Below are positions 30,038 through 41,814 of a stretch of DNA of 64,000 bases, one piece after another; positions within the stretch are counted from its first letter, which is position 1, and every line of letters starts with the position of its first letter. Below the pieces are notes generated by a model, which saw only the letters and a list, made by a program, of their open reading frames with translations, searched no databases and was not told where the DNA came from. Both the position numbers and the translations under genes were made by a program. The stretch comes from Streptococcus pneumoniae (GTDB taxonomy: Bacteria > Bacillota > Bacilli > Lactobacillales > Streptococcaceae), in contig NZ_CRPU01000005.1 of the NCBI RefSeq assembly GCF_001096185.1, positions 94,047 to 158,046 on the forward strand, written 5' to 3'.

Positions 30038-33000
30038 CTATGCTTGTGGTGCAGTAAATAGATCACTAGAGAAACCGTCAGATTCTTTAAGTAATTGTTT
30101 GAAAACTTTTTCTTTTAATGAAACAGTATGTCTATATTTATTTTTAACTTTATTATCAGATAATTCATCTAAATCTTTTTGAACTGCTTTATTAAACAAT
30201 TGTTTCAATCTCTCATAAGTTGTAATTTGTTCATTATCAATAGTTATAGGAACAAAGCCTTTAGATGTAGCCTTATTGTGAACTTCTTGGTACCAAGTGT
30301 TTTTCCATTCTTCAAGAGTATTAAATCTACCACCTGAAACTTTTTGAATAATCAATTTATCACTTAGTAAGCCTTTGTTTTCTCTGTTAGCTGTATCTTT
30401 ATATTTGTTTGAAGCGTATCCTAAGAATCCATCAAGATAACCGAAGTAGCCCCACATTCTAAATGTGTTATGTTTGAAAGATAACGCTCCAACAGCTCCA
30501 TCACTTGTGTTTCCACCGTAGATTCCCGCCATCATATTAACTGTTACATAAGCAGAGTTTGGAGTAAAGTCTTCTGGTTTAAATACACCATTTCCTACAC
30601 CGTGTTTAGTAGCAAAGTTATTGTTTACCAAGTCTGCTATAGTATTCAATTTAATTGCTTTTTCATTATCATTTAAATCTCTAACTAAATCCCATTGGTT
30701 AGGAGCGACTAAATTATTGTTATAGCTTCCTTTCTCACGCATTTTTCTGTCAACTTTTTTAAACCATTGACTGTTATCTGTTAAGTTTTTACTTAAAACA
30801 GCTTCGGCTTCAACATAATCTAATAACATCATTGCTTCATTATATCGTTTCATATAATCATCAATTTCTTGTCTATTTCTTAATTTATTAGGGTTATAAT
30901 TATACCATTGTTTTCCATCGTTTTCTCTTTCGTAGGCCATATTAAGACCAAGAGCACCATATTCACCATTAGGATTAGAAACTGATGGAGATTGTAGCAT
31001 TCCTTGAGCAAACGCTTCAACAAATGTCCCCTCTCTATGTCTCCATCCTCCAAGATAAACCATTTTATCATTAATATGTGTTGTCTCGTGAGTGAAAGCT
31101 GAGATACCAAAATCACTGATCATATCTGTAATCATATAGTAAACCGAGTCTTCTTTGTATGGATCTGTCCAAATCTTCGCCATCGCCCCCATATTCCAAT
31201 TTGGTGGATAATATCTACCAGTAGGTCCAAATAACTCTCTTGAAGGAGCATAGTCAACTGAGCCATCTTTGTGTCCATATTTATCCAACCAACCATATCC
31301 TGGTGCATTCATATTATCCCAGACAGGTGATGGAACTACATTTTGACTTTTTAGTAATTGATTTCTTACTTTATCAGAAGCTAATCTACCCCAGAAATCT
31401 AAATAATTTTGTTGTGCTTTAGCTACTTTGTCAATTTCTTTCTTGAATTCATTTCTTGCTTCTTCTGTATTTTTGCCATATTTCTCAAAAGCACTATAAG
31501 CCATTGTATTATATGTTGAAATCAAGAATATATGTGCTTTTTTAAGATTTAACAATGGTAAAATCATTCTACTGTGGACATCATTATTTAATCCATCATA
31601 GGCTCTATGTTTTTTGTTTTTGAAATCTTCAATTGAAGTTTCTGGTTCAGCAATATAAACATTTTTCTTAGTTGCGTCTTTAAACCACTCATTAATATCT
31701 GTGAATTCTGTCAATAGATTCATATTATAATGTAAAAATCCATTTAATTCATCTATTCCAAGTGTACCACCAATAGTTTCACGATAAGCTTCTAAAGTTC
31801 TATCTCCTTTAACGTTTCTTTCACTTGAACCTATCTTAATTAAGAAATCTAAAAAGTTAACATTTTTACCGTAAAAATCAGGTTTGAATAACATAATTTC
31901 TTTAATATTCATATTACTAAAGTTAATTCCGTAATATCGATTTAAGTAAGCTAAACCTAACATTATTTTCTCTTTGTTGTTTTCTATTTTTTGAAGTAAA
32001 ACATCTTCAGAAGGTGTACTATTATTTAATTGGAAATCGTAATTTAATAACATTTTGTTAACTAAGCTATCTAAATTATTTTTAACTTCTTCAAAGCTTT
32101 CTTCTAAGAATAAATCTTTAACATAGCCTTTTCGTCTTTCTGTTGTGTTTTCTTGTGGAGTTCTACGTTTTTCCATTAAATTATATATTCCGTCAGATTG
32201 TAATTCAACAGAGTTTAATTTTTCCTTAATTTTACTTGCTATAGAGGTTCTATCTTTTTCTATCATATTAGGAGTGTAAACAATGTCTTTTAATTCATTA
32301 ATACTATACTCCTTAATTTGACTTACATTTGATTCTTTTGAAGAAACTGTAAAAATATCTTTTGTTTTATCTGAATAATGAACTAATATTTTGTTTGCTT
32401 CTGATAAGTCTGTAATAAACTCATTATCTCTCATTCCAATAACAGATATAACTTTTTTATTTAGTAAGTTTTCATTAGTTAATTTGTTTCCTTGGTTTAC
32501 TATCCATTCTTTATTATAAAAAGGTTGTAATTTAGCAATATTTCTATATGCTTGTTCTCTTGTTTTATCATAATCTTGTGTTGTTTTATATTCATCATCT
32601 TTCGGTATATTATTATTTAATTTATCTACTAATAATGTTGGTGCTTCAAAATCTTTGGCTGTAATGTCAAAACTTTTCAATCGTTTGTCCGCTTCTTCTT
32701 TAGAGATTTCTTGAAGTTTGTTAGCATTTTTTCTTGTTACATTACCAGTCGCTTCACCAGCTACGCTAACAACTCTACTTAAATAAGGATAACCAAAGTC
32801 ATCATCTTCAATGTCTCTTGACCCATATAGTTTTTCAGCATTATTTACTTTTACATAACTAATCACATCTTCCAAATATCCATACGGCCAGTTTTTAGTG
32901 ATGACTCCACCTGTATCTACATTAGATTTCAAATTAATTGAACCTTTTGCTACAGCCTTTTTAATGTGTCCATTAGCTCTCACATCCATTGGATCCATTC

Positions 33001-35989
33001 CTCTGTCTAATGTGGAAACTAAAGCTGAACCTCTGGCTTTTTCTCCTGTAATCTCTACATCTGTATAAACCTTTTCAATATTTGCTTTTTTTTGATTATT
33101 AACTAATCCAGATATACTCCAACCTTTTTTACCCTCTGTATGTAGTTTTCCTATAACAGCAACATTTTTCATTCTACTTCTATCTTTTAAATTGTTGACA
33201 ACACCAGCTACATCATTACTACCTACAATACTTCCAGTAATCTTAATGTTTTCAATTGTTGTATTTGTTGCATCTTTACCTAATGTTGCTATTTGTTCTG
33301 TGTCTGGTTTGTTTATATTTACATTAGAAAAAATCAAATCTTTTATTGTAGCATTTTCCATTTCATTAAATAATGGATTAGCTAAGTTATGTATAGCGAA
33401 CTTGTTTCCATCAGTACTCGTTAAAGTTCCTTTGAATTTTTTTGTTATATAAGATTTCCCTTTTGGTTTAACATTAGTAGCATTTAAGCTTTGTCCGATT
33501 TTATATTCTCCTTCTGGATTATTTTGAATAGCTTCAACTAATTCTCCAAAGTCATAGTATACATTGTTTTCTTTTTGTTTCGGTTTTGCTATATAGTAAG
33601 TATATTCATTTTTGATTTGTTCTTCTTTATTATGTTGAATTAAATCAGTTGCTTCTGCAGTAATCTTATAAAAGTTTTCTCCATTTACTGTTTCTTCTAT
33701 AATAGATTTTACTGCTAATCTATTTGTCTTATTATCATTTGTTGTAATTTTTAAATAATAATTACTTTTATCTGTAGGAATTGTTGTAAAATTAGTATCA
33801 TCTATTTCTTCTTTGTTTTCATTAACTTGTATTAGTTTCGTAGACTTAATATCTTTAATCTCAATTTTCTTAAGGTCAATTCTTAAAGATTCTTCATTCA
33901 GAACTTCTTCCTCATCACCCTCACCACGGTCATAAACCATCTTCGTTTCAAGTTTATAATCCTTGTAGTACTGCAAATCTGTCAGGGTAGTTGTCAAGTC
34001 GTCTGGTGAAACATTCAAGGTTTTGACAATCTCATCACCTTTTTTCAGAGTTAGGGTAATAGATTTAATGGCTGCCTTACTTGGATTTTCTAGACTATAC
34101 TTAACATCTGAGGTACGCTTCAAATCCTTAGATTCAATTGCTGTGATGGTCAATACTGGTTTTTCAAAGCTCTTGGTACCACGTTTCAAAATTTTGTCTT
34201 GAGGTTCCTCAAGGATTTCCTCTGTAACTTTTGGAGCGTCTTCTGTTTTAACTCCCTTAATGGTATTAAAGGTCTTGGTGATTTTTTTCTGGCCTTCTTT
34301 TCCTTCTTGAGCTACAACTTCTAAGCCTTTTTTCAGTTGGTCATCTTCTTTAACAACTTCCTTAAATGGAATCTTTTCAAGACTTTCTTCTACAAGAGTC
34401 CCTTCAATTGGTTTCGTACCACGGCTTACCTGTTGATTTACAGGCTCCTTGGTCACTTCCGTACTGGCTGAAAGAACTTGGTCAGTTTTGACACCTTCTA
34501 CCGTTTTATAGGTTGTTTTTGTAACTTGACTTCCTTTTTCACCATTTCGTAGGACAGTTTCTTCATCTGTATACTTAGTTGGATCATCAGTCGTTTCAGT
34601 TTTATAGTCAAGTTCTGTAGTTGATTCTTCAACAAGTGTTCCTTCGGTCACTTTATACTCAGGTAATTGTTCTTGAGCAAGAGCCTCACCCACGTGACCT
34701 TCTTCTTGCGTCCCCTTAGCTGTTTTGGTCTCCTCTTTTGGTTCTACAGTTTCTTCAGCCTTGGTCTCTGGAGAGACTTCTACTAGTTTCGGTGTTTCTT
34801 CCGCAGTCTTCTCTTCTTTAGAAGCTTCTGGTTGCTTTTCTGGAGAGACTGGTGCCTTTTCGCCTTCACTTGGCGCGACTGGTTCACCTGCTTGTTCAAC
34901 TTTTGGTTCCTCAGCTGGTTCCGTTTGTTTTTCTACAGCAGGCGTTTCCACTTTTGGTTCTTCAACAGGTTGATTAGCAGCCTCATCTTTTGTTTCTACT
35001 ACTTCTAGCTGTGCATCTTCTTGTTTCGGTGTCTCTTCCGCTCCCCTATCTTCTTTAGGATCTTCTTGTTGTGATGATTCTTTTGGTATCCTTGGTTGCT
35101 CCGGTTGTGTAGGTTGCACGGGTTGTTCTGGGACTTTTGGTTGTTCTACTGGTGGTTCAACTTTTGGCTCCTCAGCTTGTTTATCTGATGGTTGACTTTC
35201 TGGCTTGACTGGTGCTTGTTCATCTATTTTTGAATCAACTGCTCCACTTACTTCTTCAACTGGAGCTGGTTCTGCTGAATCGTCTTTCCCCTCTTCTACT
35301 TTAGGAAGGGTGTCGTCAGTAGGTTTTACCTCTGATTTTGGTTCTTCCTTTGGACTTTCTTCTGTTTTAGGTGCTTCTTCTACTGAAACTTCCTCTACTC
35401 CTGCTTGGGTTTCTACCCTAGGTTGTGCTTGACTACTTGTTACTTGAGGAGTCTCAACTTCGACCACAGTTACCTCTCCAGCTTTAGCTGAGTCTTCTTC
35501 TAAAACAGTGTCCAAGCCAAGCGTTTTGAGGATGTCACCTGATAGATAACCAACATAGCGATAGCCCTCCATTTCAACAACACCCTCTCGACTAGCCGGT
35601 GCTAGGGTCGCAACTGGGTCTACAGCCCCTGCACTAGGAAGGACTACCAATCCCATAGCTCCAACTAGAAAGACGCTGGCAATTTTCTTTCTCTTGTAGA
35701 TTAAAAGCAAGCTCCCAACAGTCAGCAAACCAAAAGCTGTCAAAACAGATGCTTCTGTCCCTGTTTGTGGCAGCTGATCTTTTTGATACACCAAACCATA
35801 GACAACTTCATTTCCATCAGGTTTTCCTGTCTGGATTAAATCTTTAGCTTCTTGTGAAATAACCTCTTTATCTACATAGTGATAGGTGGCTGCGTCCACT
35901 ACAGAAGGAGCCATCAAAAGGCTTCCAAGAAATACAGAACCTACAACTCCCTTAATCTTACGAATTGAAAAACGGTCTTTTTTAAACAC
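30038..35989 (-). CDS. zmpB: Zinc metalloprotease ZmpB (M26 family)
   Basis: A giant surface protease, about 1983 residues. In order: a YSIRK-like signal ([20 protein letters not shown]), then the unusual N-terminal LPQTG anchor followed by membrane helices (about 75-130), a long E/P/K/T-rich spacer, two G5 repeats (about 450-620), a beta-helix-like M26 N-terminal region, and the catalytic domain with HETTH near residue 1633 and the third ligand Glu in REGTFVE 19-20 residues later. The ATG at 35995 abuts the AAAGGAG site; GTG at 35989 (MFKKDRF) has correct spacing and is chosen. The last three-fifths is markedly more AT-rich than the N-terminal part, which suggests mosaic recombination. Zmp paralogues differ in targets; the substrate is not readable. 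Confidence 0.93.
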   Translation of the reverse strand: MFKKDRFSIRKIKGVVGSVFLGSLLMAPSVVDAATYHYVDKEVISQEAKDLIQTGKPDGNEVVYGLVYQKDQLPQTGTEASVLTAFGLLTVGSLLLIYKRKKIASVFLVGAMGLVVLPSAGAVDPVATLAPASREGVVEMEGYRYVGYLSGDILKTLGLDTVLEEDSAKAGEVTVVEVETPQVTSSQAQPRVETQAGVEEVSVEEAPKTEESPKEEPKSEVKPTDDTLPKVEEGKDDSAEPAPVEEVSGAVDSKIDEQAPVKPESQPSDKQAEEPKVEPPVEQPKVPEQPVQPTQPEQPRIPKESSQQEDPKEDRGAEETPKQEDAQLEVVETKDEAANQPVEEPKVETPAVEKQTEPAEEPKVEQAGEPVAPSEGEKAPVSPEKQPEASKEEKTAEETPKLVEVSPETKAEETVEPKEETKTAKGTQEEGHVGEALAQEQLPEYKVTEGTLVEESTTELDYKTETTDDPTKYTDEETVLRNGEKGSQVTKTTYKTVEGVKTDQVLSASTEVTKEPVNQQVSRGTKPIEGTLVEESLEKIPFKEVVKEDDQLKKGLEVVAQEGKEGQKKITKTFNTIKGVKTEDAPKVTEEILEEPQDKILKRGTKSFEKPVLTITAIESKDLKRTSDVKYSLENPSKAAIKSITLTLKKGDEIVKTLNVSPDDLTTTLTDLQYYKDYKLETKMVYDRGEGDEEEVLNEESLRIDLKKIEIKDIKSTKLIQVNENKEEIDDTNFTTIPTDKSNYYLKITTNDNKTNRLAVKSIIEETVNGENFYKITAEATDLIQHNKEEQIKNEYTYYIAKPKQKENNVYYDFGELVEAIQNNPEGEYKIGQSLNATNVKPKGKSYITKKFKGTLTSTDGNKFAIHNLANPLFNEMENATIKDLIFSNVNINKPDTEQIATLGKDATNTTIENIKITGSIVGSNDVAGVVNNLKDRSRMKNVAVIGKLHTEGKKGWSISGLVNNQKKANIEKVYTDVEITGEKARGSALVSTLDRGMDPMDVRANGHIKKAVAKGSINLKSNVDTGGVITKNWPYGYLEDVISYVKVNNAEKLYGSRDIEDDDFGYPYLSRVVSVAGEATGNVTRKNANKLQEISKEEADKRLKSFDITAKDFEAPTLLVDKLNNNIPKDDEYKTTQDYDKTREQAYRNIAKLQPFYNKEWIVNQGNKLTNENLLNKKVISVIGMRDNEFITDLSEANKILVHYSDKTKDIFTVSSKESNVSQIKEYSINELKDIVYTPNMIEKDRTSIASKIKEKLNSVELQSDGIYNLMEKRRTPQENTTERRKGYVKDLFLEESFEEVKNNLDSLVNKMLLNYDFQLNNSTPSEDVLLQKIENNKEKIMLGLAYLNRYYGINFSNMNIKEIMLFKPDFYGKNVNFLDFLIKIGSSERNVKGDRTLEAYRETIGGTLGIDELNGFLHYNMNLLTEFTDINEWFKDATKKNVYIAEPETSIEDFKNKKHRAYDGLNNDVHSRMILPLLNLKKAHIFLISTYNTMAYSAFEKYGKNTEEARNEFKKEIDKVAKAQQNYLDFWGRLASDKVRNQLLKSQNVVPSPVWDNMNAPGYGWLDKYGHKDGSVDYAPSRELFGPTGRYYPPNWNMGAMAKIWTDPYKEDSVYYMITDMISDFGISAFTHETTHINDKMVYLGGWRHREGTFVEAFAQGMLQSPSVSNPNGEYGALGLNMAYERENDGKQWYNYNPNKLRNRQEIDDYMKRYNEAMMLLDYVEAEAVLSKNLTDNSQWFKKVDRKMREKGSYNNNLVAPNQWDLVRDLNDNEKAIKLNTIADLVNNNFATKHGVGNGVFKPEDFTPNSAYVTVNMMAGIYGGNTSDGAVGALSFKHNTFRMWGYFGYLDGFLGYASNKYKDTANRENKGLLSDKLIIQKVSGGRFNTLEEWKNTWYQEVHNKATSKGFVPITIDNEQITTYERLKQLFNKAVQKDLDELSDNKVKNKYRHTVSLKEKVFKQLLKESDGFSSDLFTAPQA

Positions 35990-36010
35990 TTTCATCTCCT
36001 TTATTCATTC

Positions 36011-36574
36011 TCACGACTTTCTAATAGAATCTTGCGGATAGTGCGCACGCGCACCTCCAATTAACTTTGGACGACTAGCCAGTGCCGTTACATGGGCATG
36101 ACCAATCTCTCTCAAAAGAGGGCGAATCGGAACCTGAACATGCTTGACATGCATGCCAATTGCAGTGTCTCCGATATCCAATCCAGCATGAGCCTTGATA
36201 AATTCAACCTCAACTGGATCCTGCATAAACTTGAAGGCTGCCAACTGACCCGAACCTCCTGCATGAAGAGTTGGAAGGACACTGACGATTTCCAGACCAA
36301 ACTGCTCTGCCACCTGACGTTCAACAACGAGGGCACGATTGACATGTTCACAACCTTGAACGGCTAAATGGATACCTCTACTACCTAGAATACCCAAGAT
36401 AGTCTCCACTATCAGCTCACCAATCTCTTGACTGGATTCTTTCCCAATCTGACCACCTATCACCTCACTAGAAGATAGACCTAAAACAAAAAGGGCCCCC
36501 TGCTTCAAATTGGCCTTCTCTAAAACATCTTCTAATACCTGACGTGTTTCTCTTTGAATCTGTGTCTCGTTCAT
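36011..36574 (-). CDS. UPF0340 / TIGR01440 family protein
   Basis: A soluble protein of about 187 residues of the UPF0340 family, with [32 protein letters not shown] and [24 protein letters not shown] as family-like blocks and a C-terminal [16 protein letters not shown]. Function unknown. The open frame reaches 36595, but AGAGGTGG before the ATG at 36574 (MNETQIQ) sets the start. It lies 21 nt upstream of the zmpB start in the same direction, so it may share its transcript, which is the order known from pneumococcus. Confidence 0.88.
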   Translation of the reverse strand: MNETQIQRETRQVLEDVLEKANLKQGALFVLGLSSSEVIGGQIGKESSQEIGELIVETILGILGSRGIHLAVQGCEHVNRALVVERQVAEQFGLEIVSVLPTLHAGGSGQLAAFKFMQDPVEVEFIKAHAGLDIGDTAIGMHVKHVQVPIRPLLREIGHAHVTALASRPKLIGGARAHYPQDSIRKS

Positions 36575-36664
36575 CTCTGCCACCTCTTTTGTCACTATCT
36601 ATCATACCGTTTTTTCTTGTTTTTAGCAAGATAGACAACCTAGGAAGCTTGCCCAATTACGCAT

Positions 36665-36691
36665 AAAACTCCCAGAATTGACTGGGAGTTA
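36665..36691 (-). terminator. Terminator of the RR09-HK09 operon
   Basis: Minus-strand AACTCCCAG TCAATT CTGGGAGTT with a T run, overlapping the kinase stop codon region. Confidence 0.9.
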
Positions 36692-38380
36692 GCTAGTTTC
36701 TATTCTATTTATGTATATTTCTACTTTCGTCCCTTTTTGGGGCCTAGAATCAATCTTCATCTGGTAATGTTCTCCAAAATGAAGTTTGAGCCTTTGGTCA
36801 ACATTTTGAAGGCCAACTCCCCCACGTTTAAGCTGACTTTGACTACTATCGCCAGCAACTTGGAAGCCAACGCCATCATCCTCAATACGGATGACCAATC
36901 CTGAATCCTGTTTCTGGACAGAAAGTTTAATATGGCCCTGACCTTCCTTTTCCTTAATGCCATGGTAAAGAGCATTCTCTACAAGGGGTTGCAACACCAG
37001 CTTAGGCAAGACCAGATTATCAAAGGTAGGATTTTCCTCAATATCGTATTCCAGCTTATCTCCATAGCGTTGTTTTTGGATAAAGAGATACTGGCGGACA
37101 TGATTGATTTCGTCAGACAGGCAAATCAAGTCTTTACCCTGATTGAGCGCCAAGCGGAAGTAGGTAGCCAAGGACTTGGTCACCTGAACCACTCTCTGAC
37201 TGTCCTGAAATTCAGCCATCCAGATGATGGTGTCCAAGGTGTTATAGAGGAAATGCGGATTAATCTGGCTCGATAGGGCTTGAAGTTGGTACTGACGAGT
37301 CGTTTCCTCCTGGCTACGAATATCTGCCATCAGTTGATCAATCTGATCCAGCATGGCATTGAACTGACGAGTCACTTCTCTCAGTTCATAGGCACCAGCT
37401 TCTTTGGCACGAAGATTTTGATCACCAGAAGCAATTTCCAGCATGGTTTCTCTCAAATCATTCAGAGGAGCAATCCAGCGTTTAAGACTAAGCCACACCA
37501 AGCAGAGACAGGCAAGAAGAGATGTGACACTGGCCCCAAGCAAGGTCCACATGAGTTGACTCCGAACCTGATCTAACTTCTCCAACGAAGACACACCAAG
37601 CACCGTCCAATCAGTTCCAGCTATCTTTTCCTGACTGACGTAGGATTTGTGATCTAGAGTATAGCCCTGCCCTGTCTCAATGTAGGGTTTCATAGCCTCC
37701 ATTTCGCTAGACGAACTATAAACTGTGTGTTGAGGATGGTAGACAAATTCATGGTTTTCATTGATGATAAAGGCAAAACCCTGCTGACCCAACTGGAGTT
37801 GGTTTAGATAGGCTTCCAGAGTTTCGTAGGAAATATCCAAGCGAAGCACGCCCAGATTAGCTCCCTTTGCATCAAGAAGTTCTTGAGTGACAGAAATGAC
37901 CCACTGACTATCTGATTTACGAGCTGGAGTCAAAATGGGCATGGCTCCCTGATGAATAGCCTTTTGGTACCAATCCTCAGCCATCATATCAGAAGAAGTT
38001 TTCATCTGCACACTGTCATCTGTAGAAATGACCTGACCAGATTTAGTCACCAGCACAACAGTTTTCAAGTCCTGGTCTGCCTTTAAGATGGTCAAAAACA
38101 GATTTCGAATTCCCTTGACCTTATCTTGACTGGGATTCTCAGCATAGGCCAGAACATCCGTCTGCTGGGTCAAACTAGTCGAGGTGGTTTCTAATTTTTT
38201 GATATAAGACTGGATAAAGTGGCTAGTCTGACTGATAGTCGTTTGGCTATTACCTTCAATGGTAGCCTCAATAGCTGAAGAACTAGATTGATAGTAGAAA
38301 GTCCCAACCAGAGCTAGGAGAATGAGAAAGACCAGAAAGATGGAAATAACCATTCTGACTAGGAGAGAAGAACGCTTCAT
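36689..38380 (-). CDS. hk09: LytS-type sensor histidine kinase (TCS09 HK)
   Basis: A 563-residue membrane sensor: helix 1 at about 9-29, an extracellular dCache-like sensor (30-275), helix 2 near 278-300, HAMP (RWIAPLNDLRETMLEIASGDQNLR), then a His_kinase domain with the phospho-acceptor in QALSSQINPHFLYNTLDT and an ATPase with N box LVENALYHGIK and DDGVGF. This is the family paired with AraC-type response regulators. Its start overlaps the regulator stop by 4 nt. The pair corresponds to pneumococcal TCS09 next to zmpB. The signal is unknown. Confidence 0.92.
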   Translation of the reverse strand: MKRSSLLVRMVISIFLVFLILLALVGTFYYQSSSSAIEATIEGNSQTTISQTSHFIQSYIKKLETTSTSLTQQTDVLAYAENPSQDKVKGIRNLFLTILKADQDLKTVVLVTKSGQVISTDDSVQMKTSSDMMAEDWYQKAIHQGAMPILTPARKSDSQWVISVTQELLDAKGANLGVLRLDISYETLEAYLNQLQLGQQGFAFIINENHEFVYHPQHTVYSSSSEMEAMKPYIETGQGYTLDHKSYVSQEKIAGTDWTVLGVSSLEKLDQVRSQLMWTLLGASVTSLLACLCLVWLSLKRWIAPLNDLRETMLEIASGDQNLRAKEAGAYELREVTRQFNAMLDQIDQLMADIRSQEETTRQYQLQALSSQINPHFLYNTLDTIIWMAEFQDSQRVVQVTKSLATYFRLALNQGKDLICLSDEINHVRQYLFIQKQRYGDKLEYDIEENPTFDNLVLPKLVLQPLVENALYHGIKEKEGQGHIKLSVQKQDSGLVIRIEDDGVGFQVAGDSSQSQLKRGGVGLQNVDQRLKLHFGEHYQMKIDSRPQKGTKVEIYINRIETS

Positions 38381-39114
38381 CGGCCTTCTCCCTTCTTAAA
38401 CTGGCGAGGTGTCACACCTGCAATCTGCTTAAAGCGTTGGGTAAAATAGTTCATATCTTCAAAACCAACCTTTTCTGCAATCTCATAAATCTTCAGATTT
38501 GTAGTTAAAAGCAAGAGCTTGGCTTGTTTGACACGTTCTCGCACCAGATAATCCTGAAAAGGCAAACCCAACTCTTTCTTAATCAAAGAACTCAGATAAG
38601 TAGGGCTAAAGCCCAAGTCACTGGCTAAAGACTTTAAACTAAACTGGCTATCAGACAGATAGGACTGGATTTTCTGGGCCATGTTTCCTTCAAACTTATC
38701 AGTTAGTAAATCTTGTAACTGCTCTTCTTTCTCTTCCTTATCCAACTTTTGCTTGATTTTCTCCAACATTTCCTCGATATCCTGACGAGAAAAGGGCTTG
38801 AGCAGGTAATCGTCCACACCGAGTTTGACAGCAGACAAGGCATAATCAAAATCATCGTAGCCTGTTAAAAAGACCAAATGAACCTGAGGATAGGTTTCTC
38901 GGACCAGACTGGCTAACTGGATGCCATTTAGCTGAGGCATGTTGATATCGGTTAAAATGATGTCTGGCACCTGCTTTTGTATCAATTCCCAAGCCTGCCT
39001 TCCATTTTCAGCCTGACCGATGATTTCCATATCGTAGGCTGCTACATTGACCAGCTTGGTCAATCCTTGTCTTACCAGATACTCATCTTCTACGATTAAG
39101 ATTGTGTAGGTCAT
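38377..39114 (-). CDS. rr09: AraC-type response regulator (TCS09 RR)
   Basis: A 245-residue two-domain regulator: receiver 1-120 with the phospho-acceptor Asp56 in ILTDINMPQLNG and Lys in YLLKPF, and a C-terminal AraC/XylS double helix-turn-helix (about 145-245, SLKSLASDLGFSPTYLSSLIKKELG, KIYEIAEKVGFEDMNYFTQRFKQ). The frame is open to 39132 (a GTG), but the AAGGAG site there overlaps that start; the ATG at 39114 is right. An extended -10 TGCTATACT is at 39144-39152. Regulation of the adjoining genes is plausible but not shown. Confidence 0.93.
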   Translation of the reverse strand: MTYTILIVEDEYLVRQGLTKLVNVAAYDMEIIGQAENGRQAWELIQKQVPDIILTDINMPQLNGIQLASLVRETYPQVHLVFLTGYDDFDYALSAVKLGVDDYLLKPFSRQDIEEMLEKIKQKLDKEEKEEQLQDLLTDKFEGNMAQKIQSYLSDSQFSLKSLASDLGFSPTYLSSLIKKELGLPFQDYLVRERVKQAKLLLLTTNLKIYEIAEKVGFEDMNYFTQRFKQIAGVTPRQFKKGEGR

Positions 39115-39184
39115 GCTTCTCTCCTTTGTCACTTACTAGTATCAGTATAGCAAAATTCTCCTCTAACTGCTTAGGAAAGACTTC

Positions 39185-40297
39185 TTAATCAACATAATCT
39201 AGTAAATAAGCATAACCTTTTTCTTCCATTTGGTCTTTGGGAATAAAGCGGATGGAAAGGCTATTGATACAGTAGCGCAAGCCGCCCTTGTCCTGTGGGC
39301 CATCCGTAAAGACATGGCCAAGGTGAGAATCTCCTACTCGGCTCCGCACTTCCATACGCGTCATATTGTAGGACTTATCTTCCTTGTAGGTGGCAACATC
39401 TGGACTGATTGGTTGGGTGAAACTAGGCCATCCGCAACCAGACTCAAACTTATCCTTTGATGAAAAGAGAGGTTCGCCAGTTGCTACATCCACATAGATA
39501 CCAGATTCAAATTTATCCCAGTAGCGGTTTGAAAAAGCCCGTTCTGTTTGATTTTTCTGGGTAACTGCATACTCCTCAGGTGACAAGGTCTTTTTCAATT
39601 CCTCATCACTTGGTTTGGGATATTTGCTGGCATCGATGACGGGGTAGGCTGCCTGATTAACATTGATATGGCAGTAGCCATTTGGATTTTTCTTGAGATA
39701 GTCTTGGTGGTAATCCTCAGCCACCACGAAATTCTGCAGACTCTCCTTTTCAACTGCTAGAGGTTGGTCGTATTTCTTAGCCACCTCATCAAAGACTTGG
39801 TTAATCACCTCTAAATCCTTGTCATCTGTGTAATAAACACCAGTACGGTACTGGGTTCCCACATCATTCCCTTGTTTATTTTTGCTAGTTGGATTGATAA
39901 TGCGGAAATAATGAAGCAGGATTTCCTTGAGGGAAATTTGCTTGGCATCATAGGTGACATGGACAGTCTCTGCATGTCCTGTTTGGTTGATCAATTCGTA
40001 CTTGGTTGTTTCCCCTCTACCGTTTGCATAGCCTGATACGGCATCTGTCACTCCTGGAACGCGGGAGAAGTATTCCTCCACTCCCCAGAAACAACCTCCA
40101 GCTAGATAAATTTCGTGCAAGTCTGCGTCTTTACTAATTTCTGTTTTTTTCACTGTTTTTCCTCCTTGGCTGACTGCCGCTTTCTCAATTTGCGAGGCAT
40201 CTGTCTGCCCTGCATTTCGCATCAATAGAAAATAGAAACCGGTTATGGCTAGGAAAAATACTCCTATCAACAAGATGATTTTTAGCTTATCATTCAT
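39185..40297 (-). CDS. msrAB2: Surface methionine sulfoxide reductase MsrAB2
   Basis: Repairs oxidised methionines of exported proteins. The 370-residue protein has an N-terminal membrane anchor (about 5-25), an MsrA domain with active-site GCFWG near residue 68-72, and an MsrB domain with CGWPSF and the catalytic Cys in LRYCINSLS. It is the last gene of ccdA2-etrx2-msrAB2, with the redox partner 10 nt upstream. The system is described in pneumococcus: CcdA2 passes electrons to Etrx2, which reduces MsrAB2. All three catalytic cysteines needed appear present. Confidence 0.95.
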   Translation of the reverse strand: MNDKLKIILLIGVFFLAITGFYFLLMRNAGQTDASQIEKAAVSQGGKTVKKTEISKDADLHEIYLAGGCFWGVEEYFSRVPGVTDAVSGYANGRGETTKYELINQTGHAETVHVTYDAKQISLKEILLHYFRIINPTSKNKQGNDVGTQYRTGVYYTDDKDLEVINQVFDEVAKKYDQPLAVEKESLQNFVVAEDYHQDYLKKNPNGYCHINVNQAAYPVIDASKYPKPSDEELKKTLSPEEYAVTQKNQTERAFSNRYWDKFESGIYVDVATGEPLFSSKDKFESGCGWPSFTQPISPDVATYKEDKSYNMTRMEVRSRVGDSHLGHVFTDGPQDKGGLRYCINSLSIRFIPKDQMEEKGYAYLLDYVD

Positions 40298-40307
40298 AGG
40301 ACACCTC

Positions 40308-40874
40308 CTAGGCTAATTCCTTCAAAGTTTGCAAAATCGCATCTTTTTCCATAAAACCTGGTTGCGTTTTGACCAATTTTCCTTCACCATCTATAAAGGC
40401 TTGAGTTGGGTAAGAGCGAACGCCATAAGTTTCCAAAAGTTTACCTGATGGGTCAACTAGGACTGGGAAATTTTTATAATCCAATCCCTTATACCAATTC
40501 TTAAAGTCCGCTTCAGATTGCTCTCCCTTGTGTCCTGGTGACACTACTGTCAAGACCACATAATCGTCACCAGCATCTTTAGCGATTTCATCCGTATCTG
40601 GAAGACTAGCCAGACAGATGGAACACCAAGAAGCCCAGAACTTGAGATAGACTTTCTTGCCCTTGTAATCAGATAAGCGGTAGGTCTTGCCATCTACTCC
40701 AGTCAGTTCAAAATCAGCCACCTCTTTCCCTTTAGCTGCGCTTGTTTTACTAGCTGTCTGCTCCATCTTCATCTCATCTTTCATTTGGTGTTCACTAGTC
40801 ATGGACTTGCCTGAACAAGCCGTCAAACAAAGGAGCGAACCTGCTCCAAGAACACATGTTTGCCATTTTTTCAT
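40308..40874 (-). CDS. etrx2: Surface thioredoxin lipoprotein Etrx2
   Basis: A TlpA/ResA-like thioredoxin-fold lipoprotein of 188 residues. The signal peptide ends in the lipobox LTAC near residue 20-23; the redox motif [14 protein letters not shown] (C-x-x-C) is near residue 87-90. It receives electrons from CcdA2 and reduces MsrAB2 on the outer face of the membrane. The frame is open to 40901 but the ATG at 40874 (MKKWQTC) has AAGGA upstream and gives the proper signal peptide; the longer start would also overlap ccdA2. Confidence 0.92.
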   Translation of the reverse strand: MKKWQTCVLGAGSLLCLTACSGKSMTSEHQMKDEMKMEQTASKTSAAKGKEVADFELTGVDGKTYRLSDYKGKKVYLKFWASWCSICLASLPDTDEIAKDAGDDYVVLTVVSPGHKGEQSEADFKNWYKGLDYKNFPVLVDPSGKLLETYGVRSYPTQAFIDGEGKLVKTQPGFMEKDAILQTLKELA

Positions 40875-40893
40875 ATTGATATTCCTTTCCATT

Positions 40894-41604
40894 TTATTCA
40901 AATAATTGACTTAAAATTGAAGCATTTCCAAATAGAACCAAGAGTCCCATCACAATAATGAGAAAACCACCCACTTTTTTGAGAATCCCGAGATAGGGAT
41001 GAAGTTTTCGGAAATGTTTCAAAACATAACTAGAGGCCAGAGCTAGAAGCAAGAATGGTAGCGCCAAGCCCAGCGTATACACCAACATGAGACCCGCTCC
41101 CTGCCAAGCTCCTGAACCACCTGAAGCCGCTAGAGCCAAAACAGAACCAAGAACCGGCCCTACACAAGGCGTCCAAGCAAAACTAAAAGTCAACCCCAGT
41201 AAAAATGCCTGACTATAGCCCTTACCATGTTGCCCCTGTCCTTGCAGTTGTAGCCTCTTTTCCTTATAAAGGCCCTTAAAGTGTAGAATCTCCATCTGGT
41301 GCAAGCCTAAGAGAATGATAACCGCACCCGTCACATATTGGAACCAAGAAGCATAAAGCAAATCGCCTAAAAAACCAGCTCCATAGCCCAACAAAATAAA
41401 GATAAAGGAAATTCCTGCTATAAAGGCCAGCGTTCTCAATAAACTAACAACTGAGATGGAAAATTTGCCACTAGAAGCCTGAGCACCATCTTTGTCATCC
41501 AACAAGACTCCTGCATAGATCGGTAACAAGGGTAAAATACAAGGAGAAAAGAAGGAAAGAATTCCTGCCAAAAAGACACTTAGAAAAAAGAAAATATGAC
41601 CCAT
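40894..41604 (-). CDS. ccdA2: Thiol-disulfide membrane electron transporter CcdA2
   Basis: A 236-residue polytopic membrane protein of the CcdA/DsbD-beta family. It has six hydrophobic helices; the two conserved cysteines lie in FFSPCILPLLPIYAG near residue 22 and FAWTPCVGPVLGS near residue 138. It moves reducing power from cytoplasmic thioredoxin to Etrx2. It heads the ccdA2-etrx2-msrAB2 operon with AGGAGG before the ATG. A TATAAT -10 box lies about 45 nt upstream. Confidence 0.95.
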   Translation of the reverse strand: MGHIFFFLSVFLAGILSFFSPCILPLLPIYAGVLLDDKDGAQASSGKFSISVVSLLRTLAFIAGISFIFILLGYGAGFLGDLLYASWFQYVTGAVIILLGLHQMEILHFKGLYKEKRLQLQGQGQHGKGYSQAFLLGLTFSFAWTPCVGPVLGSVLALAASGGSGAWQGAGLMLVYTLGLALPFLLLALASSYVLKHFRKLHPYLGILKKVGGFLIIVMGLLVLFGNASILSQLFE

Positions 41605-41749
41605 AAAGTTCCTCCTATCATTTTATTGATAGATTTATTATACTCCTTCCATTTTCGAAAAAACAGGGACAATGATAGGGAAAAATAGGAATTTAATCAG
41701 ATGATTTAGAAATCTTGGACAAAAACTATACAAAAAACTGTCAAAGCAC

Positions 41750-41800
41750 AAAAGCGCATAGTATCAAGGTTCTATAAAGCCTTAATACTATGCGCTTTTG
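41750..41800. terminator. Strong terminator after the BrkB-like gene
   Basis: A near-perfect stem AAAGCGCATAGTAT(C)AAGG / CCTT(A)ATACTATGCGCTTT with a 10-nt loop; A/T flanks on both sides. It ends the gene at 41815 in the minus direction and insulates ccdA2. Confidence 0.88.
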
Positions 41801-41814
41801 TAATGGATAAATAG

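Noticed and set aside
34725-35432. Open frames opposite the zmpB spacer
   Set aside because: They arise from the E/P/K-rich repeat coding on the other strand and have serine/glycine-rich nonsense sequence.
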